Shown: positions 53,424 to 64,000 of the stretch, in pieces
Layout of the letters: each line of letters begins with the position of its first letter
Position numbering within the stretch: position 1 is the first letter of the stretch
The notes under the pieces: model-generated
Seen by the model: the letters and a program-made list of their open reading frames with translations, nothing else
Databases searched by the model: none
Told to the model about the DNA's origin: nothing
Translations under genes and position numbers: made by a program
Assembly: GCA_022495995.1 (NCBI GenBank)
Contig: JAFEMH010002601.1
Span: 248,001 to 312,000, forward strand
Direction: 5' to 3'
Source: Adenophora triphylla var. japonica
Taxonomy: Eukaryota > Streptophyta > Magnoliopsida > Asterales > Campanulaceae
Length of the DNA: 64,000 bases

Positions 53424-54495
53424 GTTATGACTGCAGCGGTGCGATTTTAATGAACACAGATTCGCCACTTATTATTTATTTAGGAAAACAATAAGAAAAA
53501 CATTTTTGATATTTTAAAGGAATTCGAAGGTTCGGGGGTTAATTTATGAGATGGGAAGATCGTGGAGCACCCATTCCACCCAATCCGAAGGTTGGTCTTG
53601 CCAATTGAGTATTATCAATCAAAACAATATAATAATTAAATAAGAACAAGAAAACCCTAATTAATTTCTTAATTATGAATGTCGAGTTGTATGCTTCGAG
53701 AACACTTTCTTGGATTGAAGGGACTCTAGGCTAACCCTTTTTTTATGGGATTACACTACTCTAAAAGCAATTAGGGGGATTGAGAAGAAGAATATGAAAG
53801 TATAGGAGTTTACCTTGTGTTTTTGAGTGATTTTAATGAATAACCTCGACAGAGGTTCGAGATCTTCGTAGGAAGATGATAAAAAACGAATTTAGGGAGT
53901 CTTTGGTTTAGAACGTGGTTCTTGTGTCTCCCCTTTTCTCGGTCGAGAAATGATTTGGACGGAGTTCCGCCTTGATTCTAGGCTTGAATCTTGGTATTTT
54001 TCGATCAACAAGGTTGATGGACGAATTTGGGTGTTGTTTTTAGAGTGATTTGCAGGAGTCTTTCAAGAAGAGAAACCAGCAAATTGTGTATCGTCCGTCC
54101 CCTTAAATACTGAAAGTCATCTAATATTTATAGGGGTTGATTTACTTGGTCACCAAGATAGGATTCCACCCAAGAAAGGTTCTAGAACTCCACAATCAGT
54201 GGATACTCGGATCGGATAAGAGTTTATCAAGAAAAGAGGTTGAAATCGATAAGGGAAGTGAATCTACACATTTTGTAGAGGGGATGTCTCGTGCGAGACA
54301 CGTATGTCCCGCGCGGGACAACTAGTCAATTGACTATTTTGTCCTCTTCAGTTATTTAGTTAGTTAGTTAGGTCCAAAACTAACAAAGTTAGTTAGAAAC
54401 TTAACGAAACATGACGAAACTAATATGCTTTCATCAAAATACAAAAGAGAGATGAAGAGTAGTGTAATCATGTAATTATTGGTTCAGAATGCGGT
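53424..54495 (-). repeat. 3' LTR of a second Tat-like element
   Basis: On minus it begins TGTAAACACCGCATTC at 54495, right after GTCGAGGGGCTC, which matches the polypurine tract GCCGAGGGGCTAC of the first Tat element. It ends ...GTCATAACA at 53424 and includes the Tat-like phrase AAGTGGCGAATCTG. TATAAATAT at 54132-54124 (minus). Perfect palindrome TGTCCCGCGCGGGACA at 54305-54320, TGTCTCG/CGAGACA at 54285-54300, TAGTCAATTGACTA at 54323-54336. Confidence 0.75.
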
Positions 54496-55298
54496 GTTTA
54501 CAGAGCCCCTCGACGACAAGACTTATGGAAGAAGTCATGTCATCGATAGAAAAAACATCATTCTGAACATTGGGATGGTCGTGCCGCACGGCTGCCTACG
54601 TATCTCTATCGGAGAATCAGACCAAAACGCAGTTCGACTTCAAAACACTTAAAAGGCAATTTTAGGTATTTTGAAAAGCAAATTTGAAAGAAAAAGGTAA
54701 GATCGCACTGAGAAATCAAGGACTTGACCCAATTCCGATGATACCTGGTTTGTTGATGAAGTTGTTGAAGTGCGCCGCCCGAGGTTACTGACGTAGTTGA
54801 GGTTGTTTGAGTGCTTTCGAACCATGAATAAATTCGTACTGAGAAATCAAGGACTTGACCCAATTCTTAAAATATCCGTTTTTGATGGTGCGCCTCCTGA
54901 GGTTACTGACATTGACGTTGTTGCCGAGGTTACGGACTTTAATGTTGCTGAGGTCACTGAATGTGCGCTCGCCCGAAATAATAAAAATAATAAAGGAGTC
55001 GCCACGCCATGCTTTTAGAGGTGCACTTTGAAAAACCTTTTTGAAAGAGAACGGGTTCGGGGGTCAGGTTACGTGTTGGGAAGAACCGAGAGTTCACCCA
55101 ACACGCCTCGTCTGTAGACGAGTCTTTCTAATTTAGACATCCAAATAATTCAAAAGAACGTGCAAACGATAATAATATGAAAGTGCGATAAACATGAATT
55201 TTATTGAATAAACAAGATCATTACAACTTGTAGACCAATTGTCCGGGAGGCCACATCCCTTTACATCAATAAGAACAGATTACAAAAGAAATCAGGTT

Positions 55299-55605
55299 CT
55301 CTGCAAAGGATCATATCTGTCGCGTGACACAGGACTCCCTTGTCCAAATATGTCGCGTGACATCAATGGTCACTTTGCAGAGACTCACAACCGAACAGAT
55401 CACAGAATATCTAGATGAACACAGAACCACAATTAAAACCAGATCTAGGCACTAAACAACATGAACACACTACTGAATATTAAAATAACCAACTAAAACA
55501 AATTACAACTGAAACATGGTCCCTGCAGATGGTCACGACATGTCGCGTGACACAGGACTCCTCATGTCCAAATGTGTCGCGTGACATAAGGTTACCATCT
55601 GCAGG
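55299..55605. repeat. Two nested palindromic units in the solo LTR
   Basis: Unit 1: outer arms CTCTGCAAAG (55299-55308) and CTTTGCAGAG (55373-55382) enclosing TGTCGCGTGACA twice. Unit 2: outer arms CCTGCAGATGGT (55522-55533) and ACCATCTGCAGG (55594-55605) enclosing the same pair. The arms differ between units but remain complementary within each. Confidence 0.85.
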
Positions 55606-55697
55606 TACCTCACAAACTGAGATGCAGATCCAACAGATGCACAACAATTATATCAGAACCAATAAGAACAACATGAATTAGATACGAATTGATCAAA

Positions 55698-55860
55698 GGA
55701 GTGTGGATATGGGAGATCCACACTCCCTTGACATCCAAATTGCCAATATAAGTAAATCACATCATAATCAAGCAATTGGACTCAAGCATAAACGATTTAA
55801 ACAGAGAGATTGCAGTTGCCACTTGATAATCTGAGGCAGATGGAGCCTGATTATCAAGTG
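55698..55860. repeat. Two strong hairpins in the solo LTR
   Basis: GGAGTGTGGAT/ATCCACACTCC (55698-55726) and CACTTGATAATC/GATTATCAAGTG (55820-55860, with inner AGGC/GCCT). The second is conserved in the copy at 62409-62449. Confidence 0.85.
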
Positions 55861-57094
55861 GAGAAGAAGGAAGAACAATTAAGCAAATAGATGAGAGAGA
55901 GAGAGAGAGAGAGAGGAGGAGAGATTAGTTACCCTTGTAGTCCTCAACTCTTACACCAAGTTAGGTGTAGGAGCCTTCAATTCAGCTTCTGAATGGAGAT
56001 CTGAGCACGAACTGAGAGTTGAATTGGAAGATCTGAGGTCTATGAGGAAGTAGGAGAGGAAATGGGTTGAAGAGAGGTGAGAGGTGAAGGAATTGGTGAG
56101 GGAATTGGGTAGTTTTGGTGAGGAAGGAAGAGAGAGAGAGTTTCTGAATGAATTTTGGCAGAGTGACTTTGGGAGGTTCAAATTCGGATCCTAAACTGAG
56201 AGGGGTAGGGTCTTATTTATAGCTGCAGTCCATGGTAGCCTTGTGTCGCACGACGTAACGTAACCACTTTCCATGCCTCGACTTGTCGCGTGACACAAGG
56301 CGACCATAACCGTTTTTGGCGCCAAATCTGGTTCTGGAACTTCCCTGGATAATACCTAAAAATTCCAAAACAGATTTATTCCTTTTAGGTCCCTTAGCCT
56401 GAGCAAAGTACAAAAAAGTACTTCCTTCGCGTGAAACATATGAAATGTTTTCGGAAGTCTCGGGATGGACTGTGAATTTACCAAAATGCCCATAAATGCA
56501 ATTATATCATATTAAAATGCATCTAAAAAGGTCGTGAATTGGATTGGCGTACTTACAGTCACAGACTTTGTTGACGTTGACGAGGTCACGAACTTTGAAG
56601 TTTGCTGAGGTCACTAACTTTGTTGACGTTGCCGAGGTCACAGACTTTGAAGTTTGCTGAGGTCACATGCTTTGTTTATGCTCCACTTGAGGTCACAAGT
56701 ATCACTACTGTTGCCTAGGTCTCGGACTTTGTTGTCGTTGCTGCCGTCACAGACTTTGAAGTTGTTGGTGGAGGTTATGTTGGCTCCTGTAATGCAAGGA
56801 TATATGCATGCTGGTCTCGGATGGATCGGAATGATTCTTACCTTTCTGTACCTGTTAGCACATAAAGATTTCAAATAGATTTTTCAGATATTTAGTTGTT
56901 TAACTGGACGTATGTGGTGGTGCCCACGTCTTTTCGTACAAATGGCCGGTTGGTCATTTTGGTGGTGAGTTTATGTATGAGGATATGATATATGGACATG
57001 TAGGGACATTTGTATGGATTTATATTTGAGATGGGTGAACTATATGAGTGAACTTGTGTTTGACAAGTTGGGACCAAATTAGGTTTATGCAGAA

Positions 57095-57940
57095 TCTGCT
57101 GTTAGTCACCCAAGGACACGACTGTAAGGGGCGTCACCCAAGGACACGACTGTAAGGGGCGTCACCCAAGGACACGACTGTAAGTGGCGTCACCCAAGGA
57201 CACGACTGTTAGTGGCGTCACCCAAGGACACGACTGTTAGGGGCGTCATCCAAGGACACGACTGTTAGGGGCGTCACCCAAGGACACGACTGTAAAGGGC
57301 GTCACCCAAGGACACGACTGTAAGGGGTATCACCCAAGGACACGACTGTTAGGGGCATCATCCAGGACATGACTGTAAGGGGCGTCACCCAAGGACACGA
57401 CTGTTAGGGGCGTCACTCAAAGGACATGACTGTTAGGGGCGTCACCCGAGGACACGACTGTTAGGGGCGTCACCCGAGGGTACGACTGTAAGGGGAGTCA
57501 CCCAAGGACACGACTGTAAGGGGCGTCACCCAAGGACACGATTGTAAGGGGCATCACCCAAGGACACGACTGTTAGGGGCGTCACCCAAGGACACGACTG
57601 TTAGGGCCATCACCCAAGGACACGACTGTAAGGGGCGTCACCCAAGGACACGACTCTTAGGGGCGTCACCCAAGGACACGACTGTAAGGGGCGTCACCCA
57701 AGGACACGACTGTTAGGGGCGTCACCCAAGGACACGACTATAAGGGGCATCACCCAAGGACACGACTGTTAGGGGCATCACCCAAGGACACGACTGTTAG
57801 GGGCGTCACCCTAGGACACGACTGTTAGGGGCGTCACCCAAGGACATGACTGTAAGGGGCATCACCCAAGGACACGACTATTAGGGGCATCACGCAAAAG
57901 ACATGACTGTTAGGGGCGTCACCCGAGGACACGACTTTTT
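57095..57940. repeat. 28-bp minisatellite, about 30 copies
   Basis: Unit GGACACGACTGT, A/T, AGGGGCGTCACCCAA. Variants are mostly single substitutions (GCATC, CCGAGG, CTATAAG). The period is not a multiple of three, so no repeat peptide is likely. Confidence 0.97.
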
Positions 57941-60600
57941 CTTAGGGAAAGAAATTGACTGAGATGTGCTTTCATACCTGTGCTATGCTTACCTGTAGCT
58001 GCCGGAGGGACTAATGTTACGACTGATGATTGCGACTGCCGGAGGAACTGATACTATGATTTATGTTGCTGTGGATCGATGTAGCTGCCGGCGGAACTTG
58101 TGCCATTGTTTATCTTTGCGGGTGTCGAAGAGACTCAGGCTACTGCTGCTGGGGATAAGTGTAGTTGTTAAGTGAGGGGCGGTCTCTGTTGACGATTGAC
58201 TTTGGGATCTGGGACCTTGCCTGCTGGGCAGCGAATTCTTATTGACGGTTTGACGGTGGGGCCATTGATCTTGATGCGCACTGCTGTGGAGATTCAAATA
58301 GACATGGACTTTTTGTCTCGGCTCTGCTTTGAGGGACAATCTTTGAGGTTTGCTCAGTTAACTGTTGTACCTGCGGGGAAAACGATACTCGAAACACTAC
58401 AATCTAACTATGCTATTTTGTTAGCAAGGATTAAATTATGTTAGTTTGTTTGTAAGAGTCTGTTCGTTCCGGGAAAGAAGGGAAAGGAGTACGATTTATT
58501 GTATTGACAGGTCGGCTTCGCCGGGTTTATACATGAGATTATGGAATTGTTTTGGGTAATTGTGTATGACATATGTATGAGGGTTCGTATGCATTTGAAC
58601 TGAATGAATACCTCTCCCGGGCTTATCTCGTGTAGTCGGTGGTTTCGGGTCATTTGTAGCTTGTGACAAAGTCGGGGCGCGTCTTGCATGCATCGATTGC
58701 TGATTGCTGATGTCTGGTGTTGGTCACAAGATGTCGCACGGCTCAGGACTGCTGAGGCTCCTTCTGTCGCGTGACACAACAAGTCATGCTGATAACCCTC
58801 AAATCTAGGCTTCCACATTATTTAAAAACTTCTCCCTTTTTGCCTAGGGTATGGAACCCAGTAGCTCCAACCTGAGGTAAGCCTTTAGTAGCAAATCAAT
58901 TCCCAAGGGTCGGGGTTATAGAATCAGCCTCTAGAACCGTGCAAGTGCACAAATCATTCTCTTCCTCTAGCCAAGGCCCAGTCTGATACCCAATTTTACT
59001 GTAGTCAACACAATCATGCAACTCAGGGGGAGGTTACTCTTCAAGTTTTAGCCAGTCAGTCGGTGGACAAGACATAGGAACATTTATGTGCAGGGGCGCA
59101 TCTTTCGAATGGTGGGAATGTATCCCGATTTTCTGTATGACACTCTCGCTTTAGGTTTGACTCTTTTGAGAGAGTAAGCGTTACAAGGTGTGGAAAGTGT
59201 ATGGAAGCCCCTGCTGATAGAAATACAGTGTTTAGCTCTATATATCCCTAAAAGTGTGTAGAGAGGAAGACTTATCGAGACACTTGAAAACTTGTCTTAT
59301 TCACGATAATCACAAGGCTGCTTAAAACCCTCTAATGATGTTCGGGTTATTCAACCACCAAAGTCGACATGAGAAAATATTCCAATTAGTCCTGAGGAAA
59401 AAGCCTACTGATATCGAAAATTAAAACTTCGAAGGATGGAAGGTGTATGGGAATGGTTCTTGAGGAGATCGGATTTTTCTGAGATCTGTTTATGATTTTG
59501 ACCAGACCAGTTATGGTTGCCTACGTTCCCCTCCTTGGGAGGAGCTCAGGTCGCCGTAGTTCGGCTTATCCCGAATGAAAAGAATGAACGGTGAAATTCG
59601 GGGATCTGAGGACCTTCGAGAATTTTTGAGAATCGAAAGAACGTGTCCTCTTGGAGTGTCGATGGGAGACATGGATATGAAGCCCCAGTGGGACATCCAC
59701 GGCAAGTTTTTGTGGAGGAGAAATGAAATATGCTCACATACAACGTCGAATGAACAGACAGAATTTGCACAATCTTCGCTTGACGGTCTTGAACTGTTAT
59801 CCGAAAGGAACTGCGGCTGGGCTTCAGGGTTTCGATCGGTCTTCGGGTAATTCGGGATGTCATGACCTCTTAAAACGAGAGGTCGGCTAGGCTTTTTGCT
59901 GGTTGAACCTCTAAAGATGATAGGTTGGCTTTTGGGTATGTGTTTGGGGTTTCTAAGGTGAAGGAATTGATCTGCTTTTAAGAATGAGAGGCTAATCCTG
60001 GCTTTGGCTAAGGTAAAGGTAAGGGTAATGAGAATGCCTCTAAAATTGAGAGGACGGCTCGGGATTGGTCAAGGTATTGGGAATATCCTCTAAGATCAAG
60101 AGGAAGGCTGGAATTAGTTGAGGTAGTGGTGAGGGACATCTGTGCTGTCTCTTTATTCGCTCTGAGACTCCCTTTGAGTAACGACCGAATCCTTTGATTT
60201 TTGCTTTTGAGAGAATCGCTGAGGACTATGCTCTCTTTCTTTTCTTCTTCTTTCTTTTTTTCTTTTTTTTTGTTTTAATTTTGCCTCTTTTTTTATATAT
60301 TTTTTTAGAGGAGCATTTCAACTAATCCCCAGGATGGATCATTGCTTCCGTCGTTCTTGAGCTTGGAGCCGGTCGATCTTTCTTTGAATCACGAGAGTCT
60401 CAAAGATAGTCCCTCTTCTTCTGGCGATGGTTGCATGGGTTTCAAATATGCCGATCTTGAACTAAAGGGGGATTATTTAGTGAGGGCGAGGTAACGGTTT
60501 TCCTAAGGGTGAAAGGTTTCAACCGCAGCCCCTACCGGATAGTCTGAACGAGATTGAGCTTTCATTGCTTTCTTACGCTTACTTCGTGGGAGATTCATGC
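57941..60600. other. Degenerate repeat-rich noncoding DNA
   Basis: Short imperfect repeats: GACTGCCGGAGGAACTG-type words at 58000-58100, and CCTCTAAAA..GAGAGG..GGCT-type words at 59863-60120; a pyrimidine run at 60230-60310. Dyads TGTCGCACGGCTCAGG (58733) and TGTCGCGTGACA (58765-58776). No gene recognised. Confidence 0.5.
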
Positions 60601-60699
60601 AAATTCATCGAACAACGAGATAGTGAAAGAAGAAAGAAGATATGTGAGCACATGGGATGCGAGATGGAGGAATTAGTAAGCCCCAATTTGGGAAGGATA

Positions 60700-60938
60700 T
60701 CAGTCGATTTTCTTGCTCGAATTAAATCAATTCAGATCACATGGCAATTAAATCATATAAAACAACCCTTTTACAGATTTAATTCAACATAATTCGAAAA
60801 CGATTTTCATATTGTTTCACATAAACAATCAAAAATCCTATCACATACAAAAACATGCAATAAGCATATAAACAATTTATATCTTAAATCTAGCATGTTA
60901 ATTCAAACTTAATCATACGAACGGGGATCTGATACCAC
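60700..60938 (-). other. Leader remnant and primer site of an LTR element
   Basis: The minus strand next to the LTR reads TGGTATCAGATCC (60937-60925), an initiator-tRNA-Met primer site. The AT-rich leader fades out by about 60700; no gag is present. Confidence 0.6.
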
Positions 60939-62292
60939 TGTTGGGTTTTACGGGTCCATGCGCAGCGGAATAAAGCATTAAAACATAAAACCCAAGAAGC
61001 CCTAGGATCCGTTCTATACAATTAATTTAAATTCCTATGAGATAGAATTATACCAACCTTTGAACGCTTTCCGTTCTTGAGCTATCGAACGATTTGATTA
61101 TGTGATATCGAATCACAAACTTCGTTCTTCAACTTGCTTGAACTCTAGGCCTTGATCGATGAACGAGCGAAGACCCTCTTTCGGTATCCACACCTTTGAA
61201 TGAATTCAAGAACGATTTCTTGATGATTGCTAGATCTAAACCTTGAAGAATATTGAGAGTATTTTGTTGTGAATTTTTCTTGAAAATTTTGGCTAGACAA
61301 TTAGGGTTGACAGACCTCTCATATTTATACTACATTAGCATGAACATGTTTCCTAATCGAATTAGGAGACCAGGCTGTCAATCCGCGTCTGGTGGCTTAT
61401 TATGTCGCGCGGTATACTCAGTCACATGGCTAAGTATGTCGCGTGACAAAGGTAGCCAGTTACAGAAACTCTCAATCATTCTTCCAATGGTTTAACCAAT
61501 TCATTCTAGTTGTGTGTGACCCAATATGATTATATTATGTTGGCAATGAGTTCGATCATATCAAACCTCATAAGACATAAGCGGACTCTAGCAAGCCATT
61601 ATGTCTACCCAAATAATATAACATAAGAGTTCACGTTTCCAATGGTGTACTTCCATTTCTCCCTTTGTCTCACGATGTTATATTGAACACAAGTTATGGT
61701 CCTTGTCAACTTGTCTTTGTTCAATGCTTTCTCGATTCTTGAGTATAATGATAATTCCAATCATATTGGGGTACGGCCATACACTTTCATCATTATCACT
61801 CATCGAGAGGCCCAAGCAAAACATCTCTCTTCCGAGGGACAAATTCCATCTTGACTTATCATCCTTCTCATCATGAATCCGATCATGCCAAAGATAGCCT
61901 TTATAGATATCGTGTTAAGATACCGTTTGACTAAAATCAAACATGACTTTCATCATATGTAAGGTCATGATAATCTCAGGTCTAGGGACTAAATGAAGTA
62001 ACCTTATGAGATTTACTTATGACTTTTGACCATGACATAAATCTCATGGTCATGTCCAAATACTTGTTCTCTAACAAGTATCCATAATTTCAATGTGCAT
62101 CTCTATGCATATAATCATCACATGATTATCCATTGACAATTATACTAATTATTCTCTTAATAATTAGGGACGGAGATTATTATAAACAAATATACAAAAC
62201 AAATAATAATCAAATGATAAACATCTCATATAATAATAAATAATGTCAACACATAAGTCTATCAATCATAGGCCTAGGGCATAACACTAACA
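60939..62292 (-). repeat. 5' LTR of a minus-strand element (probably Copia), rest missing
   Basis: On minus TGTTAGTGTTATGCCC (62292) to CCCAACA (60939), 1354 bp, followed by the primer site. GTATAAATAT at 61330-61321 (minus); dyads TGTCGCGCGGTA (61403) and TGTCGCGTGACA (61437-61448) lie upstream of it. It interrupts a fragment of the 54958-56557 LTR family. Confidence 0.75.
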
Positions 62293-62478
62293 TGAATATG
62301 GGAGATCCACACTCCCTTGACATCCAAATTGTCAATATAAGTAAATCACATCATAATCAAGCAATTGGACTCAAGCATAAACAATTTAAACAGAGAGATT
62401 GCAGTTGCCACTTGATAATCTGAGGCAGATGGAGCCTGATTATCAAGTGGATAAGAAGGAAGAACAATTAAGCAAATA

Positions 62479-62512
<34 letters not shown>

Positions 62513-62535
62513 AGAGATTAGTTACCCTTGTAGTC
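62293..62535 (-). repeat. Fragment of the solo-LTR family
   Basis: 243 bp nearly identical to 55704-55942, including the CACTTGATAATC hairpin; the (GA)n run is longer. Cut on both sides by other LTRs. Confidence 0.95.
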
Positions 62536-63507
62536 TGAAATTGTCAATGGCTTCACTGGAAAGAGATGTTACCGTAGATGTTACCCAACACCTTGGTTAA
62601 CACACTGACGGACAAAGACACACACACCAAAAATAAATAGTTTATAAAAACTTTGTGCAAATGAAATAAATAACACAAGATATAATTTTCTCAAGTTATA
62701 TAAATATATAACTTGAGTGTGCCTAGATGGCGAAGACTTTATAATCAATATAGCAAAATTACAAAGCCGAAAGTTCCCTATTGCTAATACAATGATAATG
62801 CTCTATGGAACTAAATGAGACAAAGAACGAATCCTATCCTTAGCCAACACTCTCTTAAATACTCAGTGTTTAAGCTAGAATCACAAGGGAGGAAGGATAT
62901 GCGAACCAAAGAACTTTGTCTCTCTTGTGCTATGGTGTGTGTGTTTGATATTTGGCCTACTTCAAATGAAACACACCTAGCCTATTTATAGCCTTCCAAT
63001 GCCTTGGAGGCTACTCCAAAATAACAGCCTTGGACCTTCAGATCGTGTGTGAGGAGTGGAGAGATTTCTTGGCTTGAATTCCTCATCATTCGCCAACTTC
63101 CCTAGAATGTAGCAACCGATTTCTTGAAGCCCAAGTCCATGCTTTATCACCTTGTACTCTCTTGCTTTCTTTGTATTGTACACTTCAAATAATCAGCAAC
63201 AACTCCATGACTTGGTCTTCCCACGTTTTTATTCCTTCTTCAAATAATATGGACCAAGCAATAGTTATACGTAAATCTCCTATTTACGTGTAACTCCTTT
63301 TCCAACTTCTTCCTTGTTTCTAGCAATTAATCCAACCATATATTAACTCCGAAATATGGACCAAAAAACACATATATCTTGCAAATAATATTAGACATTA
63401 GAATATAAAATAATATGGAAAGAATTATTAAATTACAAATCATTACACCGGGTAACACCCAATCTGCCAAGGATAGCACCTGTGGTAACACCCACACCGC
63501 ATTAACA
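62536..63507 (-). repeat. 3' LTR of an element extending past the right edge
   Basis: On minus TGTTAATGCGGTG (63507) to GACAATTTCA (62536), 972 bp. Its inner end is set by the exact point where homology to the solo-LTR family stops. CTATAAATAGG on minus near 62990. The purine tract ATTATGGGGGAGAT lies just upstream (63521-63508). Side flank TAGTC (62531-62535). Confidence 0.75.
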
Positions 63508-64000
63508 ATCTCCCCCATAATTTATAATTTCTTTCCAAACTCTAAAGTGCTGATCCCTGCAAGATATTGTTAGCCATCCAGAGCAACTTCATAGTTATCA
63601 ACTCCCCCATAATCAAGGCATTAACAACTACAATGATTTATCACAAAAATACTAGTTATCAAAAACATATTTTCCAAAATAAGTTTTCCAACTAACTAGC
63701 AACCTAAAGCACCAAAGATAAATCAAAGTTACTAAGCTACTCCATGTTCAAAACAACCCTAAAAGTTTAAGAACCATAAGCAAATAAAACAAACCACCAA
63801 AGTATTTAAAACATGTTCCAAATAAAAACATAAAAGTAAATTGTTTTTCAACCACCAAAAAATATCATCACCATAAGAGCGGCAACATCAACCTTCAGGC
63901 GATGTATTGTACTCACTCTTCTCGTTCATCATCAGCTTCATCTTCCTCCTGATCATCCCCTTCTTCATCTCCAAAGATCTAAGTCGCACCATCGCAACAT
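63508..64000 (-). other. 3' end of that element's internal region
   Basis: Polypurine tract, about 380 bases of AT-rich noncoding DNA, then at 63979-63916 a minus frame IFGDEEGDDQEEDEADDE ending in TGA: an acidic C-terminus of a protein that begins outside the window. A TAG directly precedes this piece in frame, so it is probably broken. Family not identified. Confidence 0.45.

Larger units (their letters stand above)
54958..56557 (-). mobile_element. Solo LTR of another Tat-like family, 1.6 kb
   Basis: Flanked by GTCAC (54953-54957 and 56558-56562). On minus it begins TGTAAGTACGCC and ends GCGAGCGCACATTCA, and carries the Tat-type phrase GCATGGCGTGGCGACTCC. TATAAATAA at 56221-56213 (minus) with the dyad GTCGCACGAC (56245-56254) 23 bases upstream and TGTCGCGTGACA at 56284-56295. 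Four more TGTCGCGTGACA copies lie at 55318, 55351, 55541 and 55575. An LTR alone between duplications indicates LTR-LTR recombination. Confidence 0.88.
54496..60600 (-). mobile_element. 3' noncoding region of the second Tat-like element, repeat-rich, 5' part lost
   Basis: The phrase CCTACGT with GACC-AGACCA and CGAACTACG-type words (54590-54630, 59500-59570, read on minus) matches the 3' region of the first Tat element. It contains GAGGTCAC-type repeats (54783-54957, 56563-56780), a solo LTR insertion, a 28-bp minisatellite and imperfect repeats, but no recognisable gag, pol or antisense gene. The upstream part is absent. Confidence 0.65.

Noticed and set aside
57095..57940. CRISPR-like array
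   Set aside because: The 28-bp units are head-to-tail without unique spacers and lie in plant repeat DNA; it is a minisatellite.
58061..58444. Short frames after the minisatellite
   Set aside because: Composition follows degenerate CGGAGG-type repeats; no domain and no conserved start.
60565..60792. 75-aa plus frame
   Set aside because: No recognisable motif and lies in the decayed Tat-like 3' region next to an LTR leader; support too weak for a gene.

Overview
The window is nuclear DNA from a flowering plant, most likely a eudicot; I cannot name the species. The grounds are Stowaway MITEs with CTCCCTCCGTCCC ends, Athila, Tat and Copia LTR retrotransposons with plant tRNA primer sites, an endogenous caulimovirid, a plant hAT MITE and one host gene with GT-AG introns. 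No bacterial gene, rRNA, tRNA or CRISPR array was seen. It is repeat-dense intergenic DNA with a single apparently intact host gene, a MAM33/p32-type mitochondrial glycoprotein family protein (three exons, 41819-45991).

Layout. 1-5974: minus-strand Athila derivative (5' LTR, tRNA-Asp-type primer site, broken gag-pro, no pol) carrying two host-gene fragments head to head, a GTE-type bromodomain gene and a tyrosylprotein sulfotransferase gene. 5975-7156: remnant of another gypsy element. 7499-11508: decayed endogenous pararetrovirus. 11509-34106: a roughly 20 kb Tat-lineage Ty3/gypsy element (LTRs 12817-17228 and 32404-34106, extra truncated LTR 11509-12816) with damaged gag-pro-RT-RH-aRH-IN on plus and two intron-containing plant-mobile-domain-like genes on minus; its left LTR is split by a young pol-less Copia element (14072-16777, TSD ATAAT). 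34107-35006: an LTR piece and a broken plant mobile domain gene, with a palindrome cluster upstream. 36697-40638: non-autonomous LTR element (TSD GTAAT) whose only coding content is an antisense, multi-exon gene with a putative gypsy-type-transposon domain. 41046-41722: hAT MITE (8-bp TSD) just upstream of the MAM33-like gene. 45319-48046: Stowaway MITEs and a retroposed 3' end. 49150-53423: decayed Copia element. 53424-60600: 3' LTR and repeat-rich 3' region of a minus-strand Tat-like element, split by a 1.6 kb solo LTR (TSD GTCAC) and containing a 28-bp minisatellite. 60939-64000: further LTR pieces and the 3' end of an element that runs off the right edge.

The most interesting theme is a recurring architecture. 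GC-rich palindromes sit 20-25 bp upstream of TATA boxes in two LTR families, and further upstream in others. In the large Tat element the same palindrome (core CCGCGCGG), preceded by a second dyad, also lies upstream of both internal antisense genes, as if sense and antisense promoters share one control module. A different dyad, TGTCGCGTGACA, occurs seven times, in a solo LTR, in an unrelated LTR and in a Tat-like 3' region. Three element types carry plant-mobile-domain-like or gypsy-type-transposon-domain genes antisense to, or beside, the retroelement.
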